From NCBI RefSeq assembly GCF_018491765.1, contig NZ_JABWCU010000001.1, positions 304,568 to 368,567 on the forward strand: a stretch of 64,000 nucleotides of DNA. Reading direction: 5' to 3'. The DNA is from Novosphingobium profundi (GTDB lineage Bacteria; Pseudomonadota; Alphaproteobacteria; Sphingomonadales; Sphingomonadaceae). Of the stretch, positions 1-7,270 are shown piece by piece. The position numbers and the translations under genes were made by a program. The notes under the pieces are model-generated. The model was not told where the DNA came from, made no database searches, and worked only from the letters and a program-made list of their open reading frames with translations. Positions within the stretch are counted from its first letter, which is position 1. Each line of letters starts with the position of its first letter.

Positions 1-963
1 GGCGCGTCCAGCCTTACGCTTGCCGATCGCCATCATCGTCATGGCGCCGCTGCCTTGTTCAAATGCCGGGCGGTTGAACATTGCGCGACCGTCAAAGCGA
101 TCTGCATTGCGATGGAGCACGCACTGATCGACCTTGCACCGGCGGGATGCGTCGGGCCGTCTCTCGGGTGCCGGATGATAGGCTGCGTCAATGGCTTCAT
201 CGGACATTTCGCAGATCGGGGCCCAATCACCCCATTGCTTGAAGAAGAATGGCACACCGCAAGCCACCGCGCATTGGTCGCGCAAGGATCGGACCCAGTC
301 TGGATGCATGGGGCGAGCGCCCTTTCCGCTTTCGCCACCCACGACGATCCAATCGATCGCTGATAATTCGCACGGATCGAACGAGATTTCTTCGAGCAGC
401 GGCTCGCACGACAGCCAGCGCATTGCCGCTGGTGTTGCCCGCAGGTCAGCTACGCGCTCGTCAGCGCGGGCCTGATCCTCGACGCTGACACCTAACCACA
501 CGTTTGGGAGGGGTAAGCTTGAGAAGTCCAAGCCAGGGTCGCAACGCATGTCCCTGATACGCTCGGGCAACGCTGTAAGGTATCTGCGCATCCGGCCTGA
601 TCGCTTCGTGAGCACCTGAAAGGTGTGTTGCGGCGCATTGGCCATTACCGAGAACACCCGGTCGATCCAGGCATCAGGCACGCTCTCGTGGAACAGGTCG
701 CCGTGGGCGCAGACGAAGATCATGCGGCCGCGTTTCCAGCGGAAGGGCTGGTCGAGCCAGTTTTCGTTGAAGCGAACCTCTCCGGTCCAAACCGGCCCCG
801 CCTTCGAATCCTGCGTCAGACCAGCACGGCTTTCGTGGCGCTTCATGCGCGTGCCGGCGAGCTTCATAGCGTAGCAGTTCGTGCAGCCGGGAGAGGCGAT
901 CGAGCAACCCGTGATGGGATTCCACGTTGCTTGGGTCCATTCGATCCTGGTTCCGTCAGCCAT
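1..963 (-). CDS. Phage Gp37/Gp68 (DUF5131) family protein, partial
   Basis: The reading frame stays open from an ATG at 963 to the left edge (321 codons), so the C-terminus is missing. The N-terminus carries a cysteine cluster, C20, C27 and C30 (CX7CX2C, ending CTNCYAM), characteristic of DUF5131 proteins, which resemble radical-SAM enzymes. Later segments typical of the family are visible: a WIDRVF..M segment, VLTKR, NVWLGVSVE and WIVVGGESG. The substrate and reaction are not known. It is the most distal visible gene of the leftward early operon and its start overlaps the preceding stop by 8 bases. Family assignment is from recognised motifs; function is not inferred. Confidence 0.88.
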   Translation of the reverse strand, partial: MADGTRIEWTQATWNPITGCSIASPGCTNCYAMKLAGTRMKRHESRAGLTQDSKAGPVWTGEVRFNENWLDQPFRWKRGRMIFVCAHGDLFHESVPDAWIDRVFSVMANAPQHTFQVLTKRSGRMRRYLTALPERIRDMRCDPGLDFSSLPLPNVWLGVSVEDQARADERVADLRATPAAMRWLSCEPLLEEISFDPCELSAIDWIVVGGESGKGARPMHPDWVRSLRDQCAVACGVPFFFKQWGDWAPICEMSDEAIDAAYHPAPERRPDASRRCKVDQCVLHRNADRFDGRAMFNRPAFEQGSGAMTMMAIGKRKAGRA

Positions 964-1261
964 CGTTGGTCGTCCTCTCTGCTAACGTGGCGTGTTGCTC
1001 GCGTTGAAAGTTTCCTCGGGCGCGAATGCAGTCGAGGGTTCGTTGATGGGCGGCTTGCGAAAGCAGGCCGTGAATGGTGAGCGCCGCGGCGCATTCCTCG
1101 AGGCGCTGTTCGATCGTCTGGCCGGTCCAGTCCGTGGCTGGCTGGAGGAGGATCGGGAGCGGCTGAGGTGGCTGGACCTGATGGTCGCAGGGATCCATCG
1201 CGAAGCCGGAGTGGTCCTTGAAGCCGCTGTCCTGGCAGATGGGGCAGCGCGGCGTAGTCAC
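956..1261 (-). CDS. Small phage protein with a zinc-ribbon-like N-terminus
   Basis: A 101-residue protein starting at GTG 1261, chosen because the GTG overlaps the TGA of the upstream HNH gene (GTGA coupling). The first residues hold a CPICQDSG motif like one half of a zinc ribbon, and another cysteine follows near residue 24. The rest is helical and has no recognised domain. A longer frame to 1471 exists but would run backwards through the HNH gene. Function unknown; it sits between the HNH nuclease and the DUF5131 gene and is probably translated together with them. Confidence 0.6.
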   Translation of the reverse strand: MTTPRCPICQDSGFKDHSGFAMDPCDHQVQPPQPLPILLQPATDWTGQTIEQRLEECAAALTIHGLLSQAAHQRTLDCIRARGNFQREQHATLAERTTNDG

Positions 1262-1557
1262 AGGCCGAGCCTCGCGTTGGCGGCCGCAAGCATCAGCAGC
1301 TCGCAGCCGTTGGGCGAGCGATCGGCCTTTGCGTGGTTGCAGCGGTGATGCATGACAAGCAGGTTGCCAAGGGCGTTGGCGCCGCCGGCGGCGCGGGACA
1401 CCACGTGATCCAGCGTCGGACGGTTGGCTGCCGAGCAGCGTGCACCAACCGGTGCCAGGCGACGCCCGCACGATCCGCAGCGCTTGCGCTGGGCGCGGCG
1501 GAGCATGGCGACCTTCTCGCGGCGCTGGCGCGCCTTGCGTTTGGCGGAGCTGCTCAT
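1258..1557 (-). CDS. HNH endonuclease, early operon
   Basis: A 99-residue protein with a classical HNH core: a CGSCGRRL zinc knuckle near residues 27-34, LDHVVSRAAGG near 49-59 and LLVMHHRCNHAKADR near 66-80. The N-terminus is strongly basic. The ATG at 1557 is preferred over an upstream in-frame codon because it overlaps the preceding stop as ATGA. This is the second HNH gene of the prophage; the other (16,162) sits beside the terminase. Early-operon HNH proteins may act as homing or anti-host nucleases, but nothing here decides that. Confidence 0.85.
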   Translation of the reverse strand: MSSSAKRKARQRREKVAMLRRAQRKRCGSCGRRLAPVGARCSAANRPTLDHVVSRAAGGANALGNLLVMHHRCNHAKADRSPNGCELLMLAAANARLGL

Positions 1558-1868
1558 TTCTCGGTTACCGCACTGGCGAGTTTGGGCATGTGGTAACGCA
1601 GCTGCTCGCCCGCTTCGGTGAGCCAATAGCTGGATCCCATGGGCATGCCGTCATCCTCGCGGTAGAGTGGGCCATAGGTGGCGTATCCACCTTCGATCAG
1701 GCGGCGAAGGATCCGGTGCAGCTGTTCGACCGGGATACCGAGATCCTGGGCGACTTGGCGGGCGTAAGGGATCTTTTCGTCATACCAGCAGCTAAGTTCA
1801 CCGATGACGCGGCAGGCTTCACCGTCTGCCATCAGGTCCAGCGCGATCTGCAATCCGGGATCAGGCAT
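1554..1868 (-). CDS. Winged-helix-like phage protein
   Basis: A 104-residue acidic protein. The start at ATG 1868 (MPDPG) overlaps the end of the methyltransferase gene by 8 bases; the longer open frame upstream lies inside that gene. The central part (YARQVAQDLGIPVEQLHRILRRLIEGGYA) looks like a helix-turn-helix followed by a wing, and YWLTEAGEQL near the end is a pattern seen in winged-helix regulators. It may be a small DNA-binding regulator. No family name can be given. Confidence 0.65.
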   Translation of the reverse strand: MPDPGLQIALDLMADGEACRVIGELSCWYDEKIPYARQVAQDLGIPVEQLHRILRRLIEGGYATYGPLYREDDGMPMGSSYWLTEAGEQLRYHMPKLASAVTEK

Positions 1869-2559
1869 CGGCGGCCTCCCTGGCGATGCTGAGGGCGGCT
1901 TGTTCCATGCGCTTGCAGGCCGTGTCGAAGTGCGCAGGATTTTGCTCAATGCCCACGAACCGCTTGCCAGCGCGGATGGCTGCCACGCCGGTTGAACCGG
2001 TGCCCATGAAAGGATCGCAGACACTGGTACCGGAAAGATTGCGGATGATCTTGGTCATGACCGCGTCAGGCTTGACGGTGGGATGCCCGTAGATCCTGGA
2101 GGGCATTGATCCTGCCTCGATCCAGCGGTGCATGTCATGATGCTCGCCAACCGGGTGGCAGCCCTCCTTCCAGGCATGGATGTAAGGCTCTGTATCGGCG
2201 AGGTAGTGCTTGTTGCGATGCGGCGCGGGGTTTGGTTTTGCCCAGAAGTTCACGACGTAGCGCGGGAACAGGCCTGCAATGTAAGGAAGCAGCTCGTGCA
2301 GCTGATCGTTATGGCAGAACACCACGACGCCGCCGCACAGCAAGGGATTGATGATCCTGTGATCGAACCCCTGATCCAGCCCTTCCGCGACGATCTGGTC
2401 GCTGGCGCCGCGCGCCTTGCGGTATTCGCCCCCGCCCGAATTATCGAACTGGTACTGCGGATCCATCACGTCTTCGTCGAACCAACCAAGCGTCGGGCGG
2501 ATCTCGTATGCGTTGCCAAGATGCAGAGTTGCGCTGCCGATCTGTTCGACGCGGGTCAT
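1861..2559 (-). CDS. DNA methyltransferase, beta class (N6-adenine/N4-cytosine type)
   Basis: A 232-residue methyltransferase of the N6_N4_Mtase family. The catalytic motif comes first (DPQY, residues 33-36) and the S-adenosylmethionine motif last (DPFMGTGSTG from residue 182, then FVGIEQNP), which is the beta-class order. A GHPTVKPDAVM segment before motif I corresponds to the usual H.TQKP motif. The catalytic tetrapeptide is DPQY instead of the normal DPPY. The target is unknown. It overlaps the ParB-like gene by 4 bases. A likely role is protection of phage DNA or phage-specific marking; no restriction partner is visible. Confidence 0.88.
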   Translation of the reverse strand: MTRVEQIGSATLHLGNAYEIRPTLGWFDEDVMDPQYQFDNSGGGEYRKARGASDQIVAEGLDQGFDHRIINPLLCGGVVVFCHNDQLHELLPYIAGLFPRYVVNFWAKPNPAPHRNKHYLADTEPYIHAWKEGCHPVGEHHDMHRWIEAGSMPSRIYGHPTVKPDAVMTKIIRNLSGTSVCDPFMGTGSTGVAAIRAGKRFVGIEQNPAHFDTACKRMEQAALSIAREAADA

Positions 2560-3986
2560 GCGCCCTTCTCCTGGCCTTGGGATTCAGCGGCGGTAGCGGC
2601 CGCTTCCTCGGCGATCAGGCGTTCGGCTTCTTCCTTCTTCGCCTCGATCTCGGCCGCAGGGACGCGGACGAGGACGGCGACAAGCGCAAAATTCTCGTCC
2701 TGGGGGTCGAGCTGGACCGGGCTGCAGTACGGGCCGGGCCAGAATGCGTGGCCTTCGAAGGGTGTCCCGGTGAACTTGCCGACGTCATAGACGGCGAGTT
2801 GGGCGGCGCGGCGCTCGACCTTGTCCTCGTGTTGGCGAGCCAGGCGTTCGGCTTCCCAGTCCCGTCCTTCGCGTGGGGCCCTGGGCTTGGGCGTGTGGAA
2901 GTGGCCGATCTTTTCGATGCCGGCACCGTTGAAGGCGATCGCATAGACGGCGACGGACTTCTTCAGCTGTGCCTTGGTGGGATCCTTGTCTTCATAGTAT
3001 TTGACGAAGCGTTCCATTCCGGCCGGGGCCTTTGGCCACTTCGCCTGGCTGCCGACTCCGCTGGCGAGAAGGCCGGATTTGAAGCCGTCCTTCTTTGCCT
3101 GCGGCTCTACCATGGGCTGGGCCTTCTCCTGGCCCAGCTTGGCCAGCAGCTGCAGGTCCATGATGCGCTCTTGCCCGTCCGTCCCCATGAACATTTCGGT
3201 TTCGACGCGGCCGCCGGCCTCCACATAGGCATCCACACCGACGAACTTCACCAGTCCGTCATCAAGCGAGAGGCTGTGTCCGCGCAGAGCCCCGCGTACC
3301 GATGCCGCGTTGTGGGGCTGCCAGTGGGCCTTCTGCTGGGCGGCGTAGACGGAAAGCTGCAAGGCATGATCTTCGGTGCCGGCATAGGCTTTGGCGCTTT
3401 CCACGCCGATCTGGTTGGCGCGCAGGGCCTCGAGGATCGCGGGTGCGAGCGTGGCGAGGCGCAGGCGGCCTTTGACGTGCTTCACGGTTACACCGAAGCG
3501 CTTGGCGCAGATGCCGACCGCGACCTCGTCCGATCCGAATTTTTCGACGATTACACGGAATGCTTCGAATTCGTCGGCCGGGTTCATCGCAACGCGGTGG
3601 AGGTTTTCCGAAAGCGAGGTTTCGGCTGCAGTGTCGCGCGGTTCGATCATGCAGGGCACCGGAAATGTGGGCGAGAGGCGTTCCTGCTCAACGAGCCGCT
3701 GCATGGCCTGGAAACGACGGCCACCCGCGATGACTTCGAAATGGCCTTCCCAGCCCTTGCCGCCTTCGTGCGTGGACTGGCTTTCGCCGGTGGCAAAGTG
3801 CGCCGGTATCACGACCAGGTTCTGTTTGAGGCCGCGCGCGGCGATGTTCTCGGCCAGGGAATCGACGTCGGCCGCGCGTTCGGTCTGGCGCACGTTCAAG
3901 GCGGAAAGCATCAGCCGATCGAGGGGGATCGTGGAGATTGAGCCTTCGGCGAGGTCAGCGAAGTCAGTGGCGGCAGCGGTGGGCAT
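2556..3986 (-). CDS. ParB/RepB/Spo0J-family protein
   Basis: A 476-residue protein. The ParB N-terminal fold is visible: PLDRLMLSALNVRQ near residues 21-34, the nucleotide-box equivalent IAGGRRFQAM near 86-95, then SENLHRVAMNPADEFEAFR near 126-144 and a helix-turn-helix around 150-175 (AKRFGVTVKHVKGRL). The C-terminal half is long, charged and not recognised, ending in an Ala/Glu-rich coiled coil. No ParA gene is present. ParB proteins are CTP-dependent DNA clamps in partition systems; phage versions without ParA have no settled role. Overlaps its neighbour by 4 bases. Confidence 0.9.
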   Translation of the reverse strand: MPTAAATDFADLAEGSISTIPLDRLMLSALNVRQTERAADVDSLAENIAARGLKQNLVVIPAHFATGESQSTHEGGKGWEGHFEVIAGGRRFQAMQRLVEQERLSPTFPVPCMIEPRDTAAETSLSENLHRVAMNPADEFEAFRVIVEKFGSDEVAVGICAKRFGVTVKHVKGRLRLATLAPAILEALRANQIGVESAKAYAGTEDHALQLSVYAAQQKAHWQPHNAASVRGALRGHSLSLDDGLVKFVGVDAYVEAGGRVETEMFMGTDGQERIMDLQLLAKLGQEKAQPMVEPQAKKDGFKSGLLASGVGSQAKWPKAPAGMERFVKYYEDKDPTKAQLKKSVAVYAIAFNGAGIEKIGHFHTPKPRAPREGRDWEAERLARQHEDKVERRAAQLAVYDVGKFTGTPFEGHAFWPGPYCSPVQLDPQDENFALVAVLVRVPAAEIEAKKEEAERLIAEEAAATAAESQGQEKGA

Positions 3987-3989
3987 TCG

Positions 3990-4172
3990 TCAGTCCTTTC
4001 GTGGTTGATAGTGTGTTGGGTGCCCCGGGAAGGGGACGCCGCTGGAAAACACCCAGTGTTCGGCGACGAAGCGGACAAGCGCGTAGCGGCCCTCTACGAA
4101 GACGAGCTGGAAGCGCCCGTCGCGCGCCGCGTCATCGATCGGCAAAGCTTCGATCGAAACAGGGGTGGTCAC
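3990..4172 (-). CDS. Small hypothetical phage protein
   Basis: A 60-residue protein ending in HPTHYQPRKD. It lies 3 bases before the ParB-like gene and overlaps the upstream small gene by 4 bases (ATGA), so it is part of a tightly coupled operon. The sequence FQLVFVEGRYALVRFVAEHWVFSSG suggests a small beta-rich domain. No family is recognised and no function is proposed. Confidence 0.6.
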   Translation of the reverse strand: MTTPVSIEALPIDDAARDGRFQLVFVEGRYALVRFVAEHWVFSSGVPFPGHPTHYQPRKD

Positions 4173-4360
4173 GCCCCGATCCTTTTCACCTGATCGAGAA
4201 GGGTTGCCGTGCGACTGGCTCCATCGGTCCAGAACAGGGCGCTCTTGCTGGACTTGCTGTAAGGGCAGGGCGGTTGAGGGGCGCCCCTGATCCAGGCTGC
4301 GATCATGGCATCGCGACCTTCGGCCTGAAGGCGGGCCATACGGGCGCGGCGCGACATCAC
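4169..4360 (-). CDS. Small protein resembling ribosome-modulation-factor (RMF)-like phage proteins
   Basis: A 63-residue basic protein. The pattern GRDAMIAAW, PPCPY and FWTDGAS resembles the G..A....CPY....W..G signature of short RMF/CrpP-like proteins, many of which are phage- or plasmid-borne. RMF itself binds ribosomes; the function of phage versions is mostly unknown. The similarity is short and read by eye, so this is tentative. It overlaps both neighbouring genes by 4 bases. Confidence 0.5.
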   Translation of the reverse strand: MMSRRARMARLQAEGRDAMIAAWIRGAPQPPCPYSKSSKSALFWTDGASRTATLLDQVKRIGA

Positions 4361-5373
4361 CAGGCGCCTTTCAACGTGCAGAACTTATCGCTGCAGGCCG
4401 CGCCTTCGCGGTGATCTACGTTGCGGTCGCACTGGTCGCACCAGCGTTTGCCAGAGACGTTCACGGGGCCTGGTTGAGGCCGGGGCTGGGCCTTTGACGG
4501 CGGTGGCGATGGCGCCGGCCGGGCCGCAGGACTGCCGCTGGACCTGGCCCACGCATTGCGAACGACAGTTTCGCTTGCTGCGGAAAGGGTGAGCCCTGTG
4601 TTCTCCACCCGAAGGGCGGTAATTTCCTTTCGCCAGTCATCCTGGCTGCGGATCGCCAGCATCGTGACGAATTTCTCGAGCCGATCGTGAGCAAAGATCC
4701 GGTTGCGGACATGTTCATCAAAGGAGACAGCGGCGATGCCCGGAAAGATGGTGCCGGCCAGTTGCAGGACCTGACCAGAGAAGGCCGAGGCAAGAATGCG
4801 AAGCGCCGTGGTGGTCCGGTGCTTGCCATGCTTGCGCCACGAAGCCTCGATGCCGGGAATGTTCGAAATCATACCGGGCTTCCACGCGGTGGGATTGCCG
4901 TGGGGTGCCAGGCACAGGCCAGCCCCTGTAATTGCATCGAGGATCGCGCAGGCTTCTTCATCGCCGCTGGCAACGGCGGCCTTGAACAGATCGAGCTTGG
5001 AGAGGGGCTTGCGCTGCTGGTTCAGCTTCACGAAGTTCGCGGCTTCAGCCGAGACGCTTGCGTAAGAGCGGATATTGCAGGGGAGTTGGGGGATGTCTCC
5101 GCGCAACTTTGCGGCCTCGAGGCGATGTTGACCATCGATGACGAAGAAAGACTCGCCATCATCGTTGAGCCGCCGGGCGACAACGAGGGGCTGGCAGAGG
5201 TCCCAATCCCAGTTCTGGGCGATGCGTCGGATGAGAGCCTGGCTGTCGCCGCCCGTCGCCGAACGCTGATATGCGCTGTCAACCGAAAGTTCAGATGGCG
5301 GCAGGAACTGCAGCACCGGCATGCGGCCAAGAGGCGGATGCATTTTCAGTTTGGAGGGCTTTGGCGTGGACAT
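4357..5373 (-). CDS. ParB-like DGQHR-domain protein (DUF6551 type) with C-terminal zinc finger
   Basis: A 338-residue protein. Residues about 20-110 form a ParB/sulfiredoxin-like domain with DGQHRLEAAKL at 80-90, the counterpart of the ParB nucleotide motif. A helical middle follows, then a proline-rich linker near 283-305 and a terminal four-cysteine cluster (CDQC, later C and C, residues about 311-332) likely to bind zinc. The ATG at 5373 has a good upstream AGGAAACAG. This is the second ParB-fold protein of the same operon and again there is no ParA. Role unknown; DNA binding through the finger is an inference. Confidence 0.75.
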   Translation of the reverse strand: MSTPKPSKLKMHPPLGRMPVLQFLPPSELSVDSAYQRSATGGDSQALIRRIAQNWDWDLCQPLVVARRLNDDGESFFVIDGQHRLEAAKLRGDIPQLPCNIRSYASVSAEAANFVKLNQQRKPLSKLDLFKAAVASGDEEACAILDAITGAGLCLAPHGNPTAWKPGMISNIPGIEASWRKHGKHRTTTALRILASAFSGQVLQLAGTIFPGIAAVSFDEHVRNRIFAHDRLEKFVTMLAIRSQDDWRKEITALRVENTGLTLSAASETVVRNAWARSSGSPAARPAPSPPPSKAQPRPQPGPVNVSGKRWCDQCDRNVDHREGAACSDKFCTLKGAW

Positions 5374-5475
5374 CAGACCTGTTTCCTTGGCTGTGAAGGG
5401 CGTGACGCGGCGCTGCCGCGGCTCATCGGAACCAAGGGCGAGGCGCGCGTAGGCGATCGGGGCTTGATCGGGCTG

Positions 5476-5613
5476 TCAGCCGTGATCGAGCAGGGTCGTG
5501 ACAAGCGTGAGGATCGCCGCCACCAACATGGCGGTGCCGGCGACGGCGATCCGGGTGCGGTCCGTGTTCCGGGTTAACCGGTCCGGACCGGCGGGGGGTG
5601 GCGTTCGGTTCAA
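5476..5613 (-). CDS. Tiny single-span membrane protein
   Basis: A 45-residue protein with one hydrophobic segment (IAVAGTAMLVAAILTLVTTLL) and a basic N-terminal half. The TTG start at 5613 is chosen because it overlaps the previous stop as TTGA; a longer frame would run through the upstream gene. It sits directly after another tiny membrane protein. Function unknown. About 100 bases without a gene separate it from the DGQHR gene. Confidence 0.5.
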   Translation of the reverse strand: MNRTPPPAGPDRLTRNTDRTRIAVAGTAMLVAAILTLVTTLLDHG

Positions 5614-5804
5614 AGCGCGCGCACCAGGCCGAGGGTGATCATGGCGGGAAGGCTGATTGCGATCAGCACGACGAGGATGCGCCAGACGCCATTTGCAACG
5701 GCATACCATTCCTGAATCTGGGCCTGCAGGCGTGTTTCTTCCTTCGCGGCAGACTTTGCATCCCGCGTCAGATCAAGAACATAGAGATCGTGCCGATGCG
5801 TCAT
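5610..5804 (-). CDS. Small single-span membrane protein
   Basis: A 64-residue protein: a charged, helical N-terminus (about residues 10-35) and one C-terminal transmembrane helix (WRILVVLIAISLPAMITLGL). It overlaps the upstream gene by 4 bases and the next by 4. Its place in the early operon, far from the lysis cassette, argues against a holin; superinfection exclusion is one possibility but nothing shows it. Confidence 0.6.
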   Translation of the reverse strand: MTHRHDLYVLDLTRDAKSAAKEETRLQAQIQEWYAVANGVWRILVVLIAISLPAMITLGLVRAL

Positions 5805-6268
5805 GACGCGATCCTTTCAGGTTGGGGCGGCGGCGTGCACGAGGCTGCCGTCAGAGCTACGTTGAGGCTGCGGGCGAGGATGCAAAGGTTACGCGCCCGG
5901 GCGACCCGATCAGGTGTGGTTGCCTTGGCCAGGGCGGCATCTCGGGCTTTCTCGAGCGCCTGCCGCCAAACAGCAGCCGGGCACAGGTCTGCCGCGAGAT
6001 CGCGTCTGGCTTCGGACAAAGGCAGGAGGTGCCCGTAAACGGCAGGTGCGCCGTTGCCGGGGTAGTGAATGATGGTGCGGCGATAGTCCTCGACCTCGGC
6101 CGCAAGGACCTCAGGTGCATCGCAGATGAGCGCGATTGCCCGCCAAGGCGCCAGCTGCCGGGCGGCGGTAGCGGCGGGGATCTTGCCTTCCTTGACCAGG
6201 CGGTTCGCGGCAGCGGTGCGGCGCGTCAGTTCATCCCGAGCGATCGCGGTAATCGGATCGTCAGTCAT
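5801..6268 (-). CDS. Hypothetical phage protein
   Basis: A 155-residue helical protein starting at ATG 6268 (MTDDPITAIA), which overlaps the preceding gene by 8 bases. Charged helices near residues 15-45 and 95-135 dominate, with a short conserved-looking IIHYPGNGAPAVYGHL segment between. No domain recognised. Part of the leftward early operon. Confidence 0.65.
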   Translation of the reverse strand: MTDDPITAIARDELTRRTAAANRLVKEGKIPAATAARQLAPWRAIALICDAPEVLAAEVEDYRRTIIHYPGNGAPAVYGHLLPLSEARRDLAADLCPAAVWRQALEKARDAALAKATTPDRVARARNLCILARSLNVALTAASCTPPPQPERIAS

Positions 6269-6758
6269 CGTGCGCGCTCCCACGAAGCCGCAGCCCTACG
6301 CGCAGGGCGTAGCCGGTCCGATCCTTGCGCGATGCGTAGCCGCGGTCGCTGAGTTCGCGGCCAAAGCGGGTCTGGGGCCAGCGCGATGGATTGCATTGCG
6401 GAAGGCCGGTGCCGACCGCCCATTCGATGAAATCCCGGTAGAGTGTGGTGGAGCGGGTGGCGGCGAGGCGATCCGACAGATCGCAGCGCTGGGCCAGCCA
6501 ATCCTGAACCGGGTGGCTGTTCACCGTGCGTTCGGCGATGCCGAAGGCGACGGGGCAGGCTTCGCGGAAGCGGGCTTCGGCTGCCTCGGCCTGTGCGTTG
6601 GCGTTGCGCAGGCGTTCCTGCGCAGCGACCAGGTCTTCGCTGGCGCGTCGGCGCTGCTCGTGCGTGGCCTTCACCTCCTCGGCCAGAAGGCCGAGGCGCG
6701 CGAGGTCTGGCGAGACGATGCCGCCGGTGGCGTCGTCAGGTGTGAGTGCGCGGCTCAC
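6261..6758 (-). CDS. Coiled coil fused to a D5/P4-helicase-type C-terminal domain
   Basis: A 165-residue protein. Residues about 15-70 form an Ala/Glu/Arg-rich coiled coil. The last ~85 residues align by eye with the C-terminal winged domain of this prophage's own SF3 helicase (13,409-15,112). Shared steps in order are P..(E/D)W, R.DL(T/S)DR, L..DF..W, W..T(K/R)FGR(D/E)L and a GLRLR/GIKLR end. The ATPase core of the helicase is absent. In D5-like helicases this region may mediate origin or partner contacts, so a helicase competitor or loader is one inference. It overlaps both neighbours by 4-8 bases. Confidence 0.7.
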   Translation of the reverse strand: MSRALTPDDATGGIVSPDLARLGLLAEEVKATHEQRRRASEDLVAAQERLRNANAQAEAAEARFREACPVAFGIAERTVNSHPVQDWLAQRCDLSDRLAATRSTTLYRDFIEWAVGTGLPQCNPSRWPQTRFGRELSDRGYASRKDRTGYALRVGLRLRGSAHDD

Positions 6759-7027
6759 CGGCGGCGGCCCTTGGTGCGACCCGAGGGCTTGGGAGTGGAA
6801 ACGGGCGCGGCCTGTTCGGTTTCGCGCAGCTGGTGCAGATTCACCGTGCGATTGCCGCTGGCGATCTCTCGCGGGAAGCGGTGCGACTTGATCGCAACCA
6901 GGACGAGATCCGGCGCCTTGTGGGCGAGAATGCGGACCTTCTCGACGACATCGTTACCTTGAGCGTCGACACCGTCCATGTAGGCGAAAGATCCGCTGTG
7001 CGGGAATGGAGCTGGGACTTGAAGCAT
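6755..7027 (-). CDS. Hypothetical protein, first gene of the leftward early operon
   Basis: A 90-residue protein with a strong ribosome site (AGGAGG, 6 bases before ATG 7027). The N-terminal 65 residues look like a small folded domain (AYMDGVDAQGNDVVEKVRIL), followed by a proline and lysine/arginine-rich tail ending GRTKGRRR that could bind nucleic acid. It overlaps the next gene as ATGA. No family recognised. Its promoter region carries two repressor operators. Confidence 0.7.
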   Translation of the reverse strand: MLQVPAPFPHSGSFAYMDGVDAQGNDVVEKVRILAHKAPDLVLVAIKSHRFPREIASGNRTVNLHQLRETEQAAPVSTPKPSGRTKGRRR

Positions 7028-7052
7028 GTGGCCTCCTGCTTGACGAGGCCGT

Positions 7053-7081
7053 TTGTTTCATAATTTGAAACCTCATGTCAA
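7053..7081 (-). promoter_or_regulatory. Candidate leftward early promoter
   Basis: On the minus strand TTGACA (7081-7076) is followed after 17 bases by AAACAA (7058-7053). The operator at 7055-7071 fills the spacer and overlaps the -10 position. The -10 match is weak, but the rightward early promoter at 8034-8062 has the same layout with the same -10 hexamer. The expected transcript starts about 20 bases before the ATG at 7027 and keeps the AGGAGG site. Confidence 0.5.
7055..7071. promoter_or_regulatory. Repressor operator 1
   Basis: The 17-base sequence GTTTCATAATTTGAAAC is an inverted repeat with GTTTCA/TGAAAC arms and a 5-base centre. It lies inside the leftward early promoter, so a bound repressor would block it. 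It matches the sites at 7089, 8008 and 8044. Confidence 0.7.
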
Positions 7082-7088
7082 TGCCAAT

Positions 7089-7105
7089 GTTTCATTTTAT
7101 GAACC
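7089..7105. promoter_or_regulatory. Repressor operator 2
   Basis: GTTTCATTTTATGAACC differs at one position from the perfect site at 8044-8060. It lies 18 bases from operator 1, upstream of the TTGACA of the leftward promoter, suiting pairwise binding by repressor dimers. Confidence 0.65.
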
Positions 7106-7270
7106 TTGGGCGCGAAGGGAGAGGTTCGCTGGCCGAGCGGACATTGTTGCATGAGAAATTTTAGGTGTTTGGCAGTGACGACTCGGTTACGGGTCTGTCC
7201 GCAAGCCAAGAAAGGGGGCAATGTGGAACTAGATCAACGTACTGTCGGTAGCGCAGAGGAAGAAGTGGCA

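Noticed and set aside
2556..5373. Plasmid-type partition system (integrated phage-plasmid)
   Set aside because: ParB-fold proteins are present but no ParA or parS-like array is seen in the window, so the claim cannot be supported.
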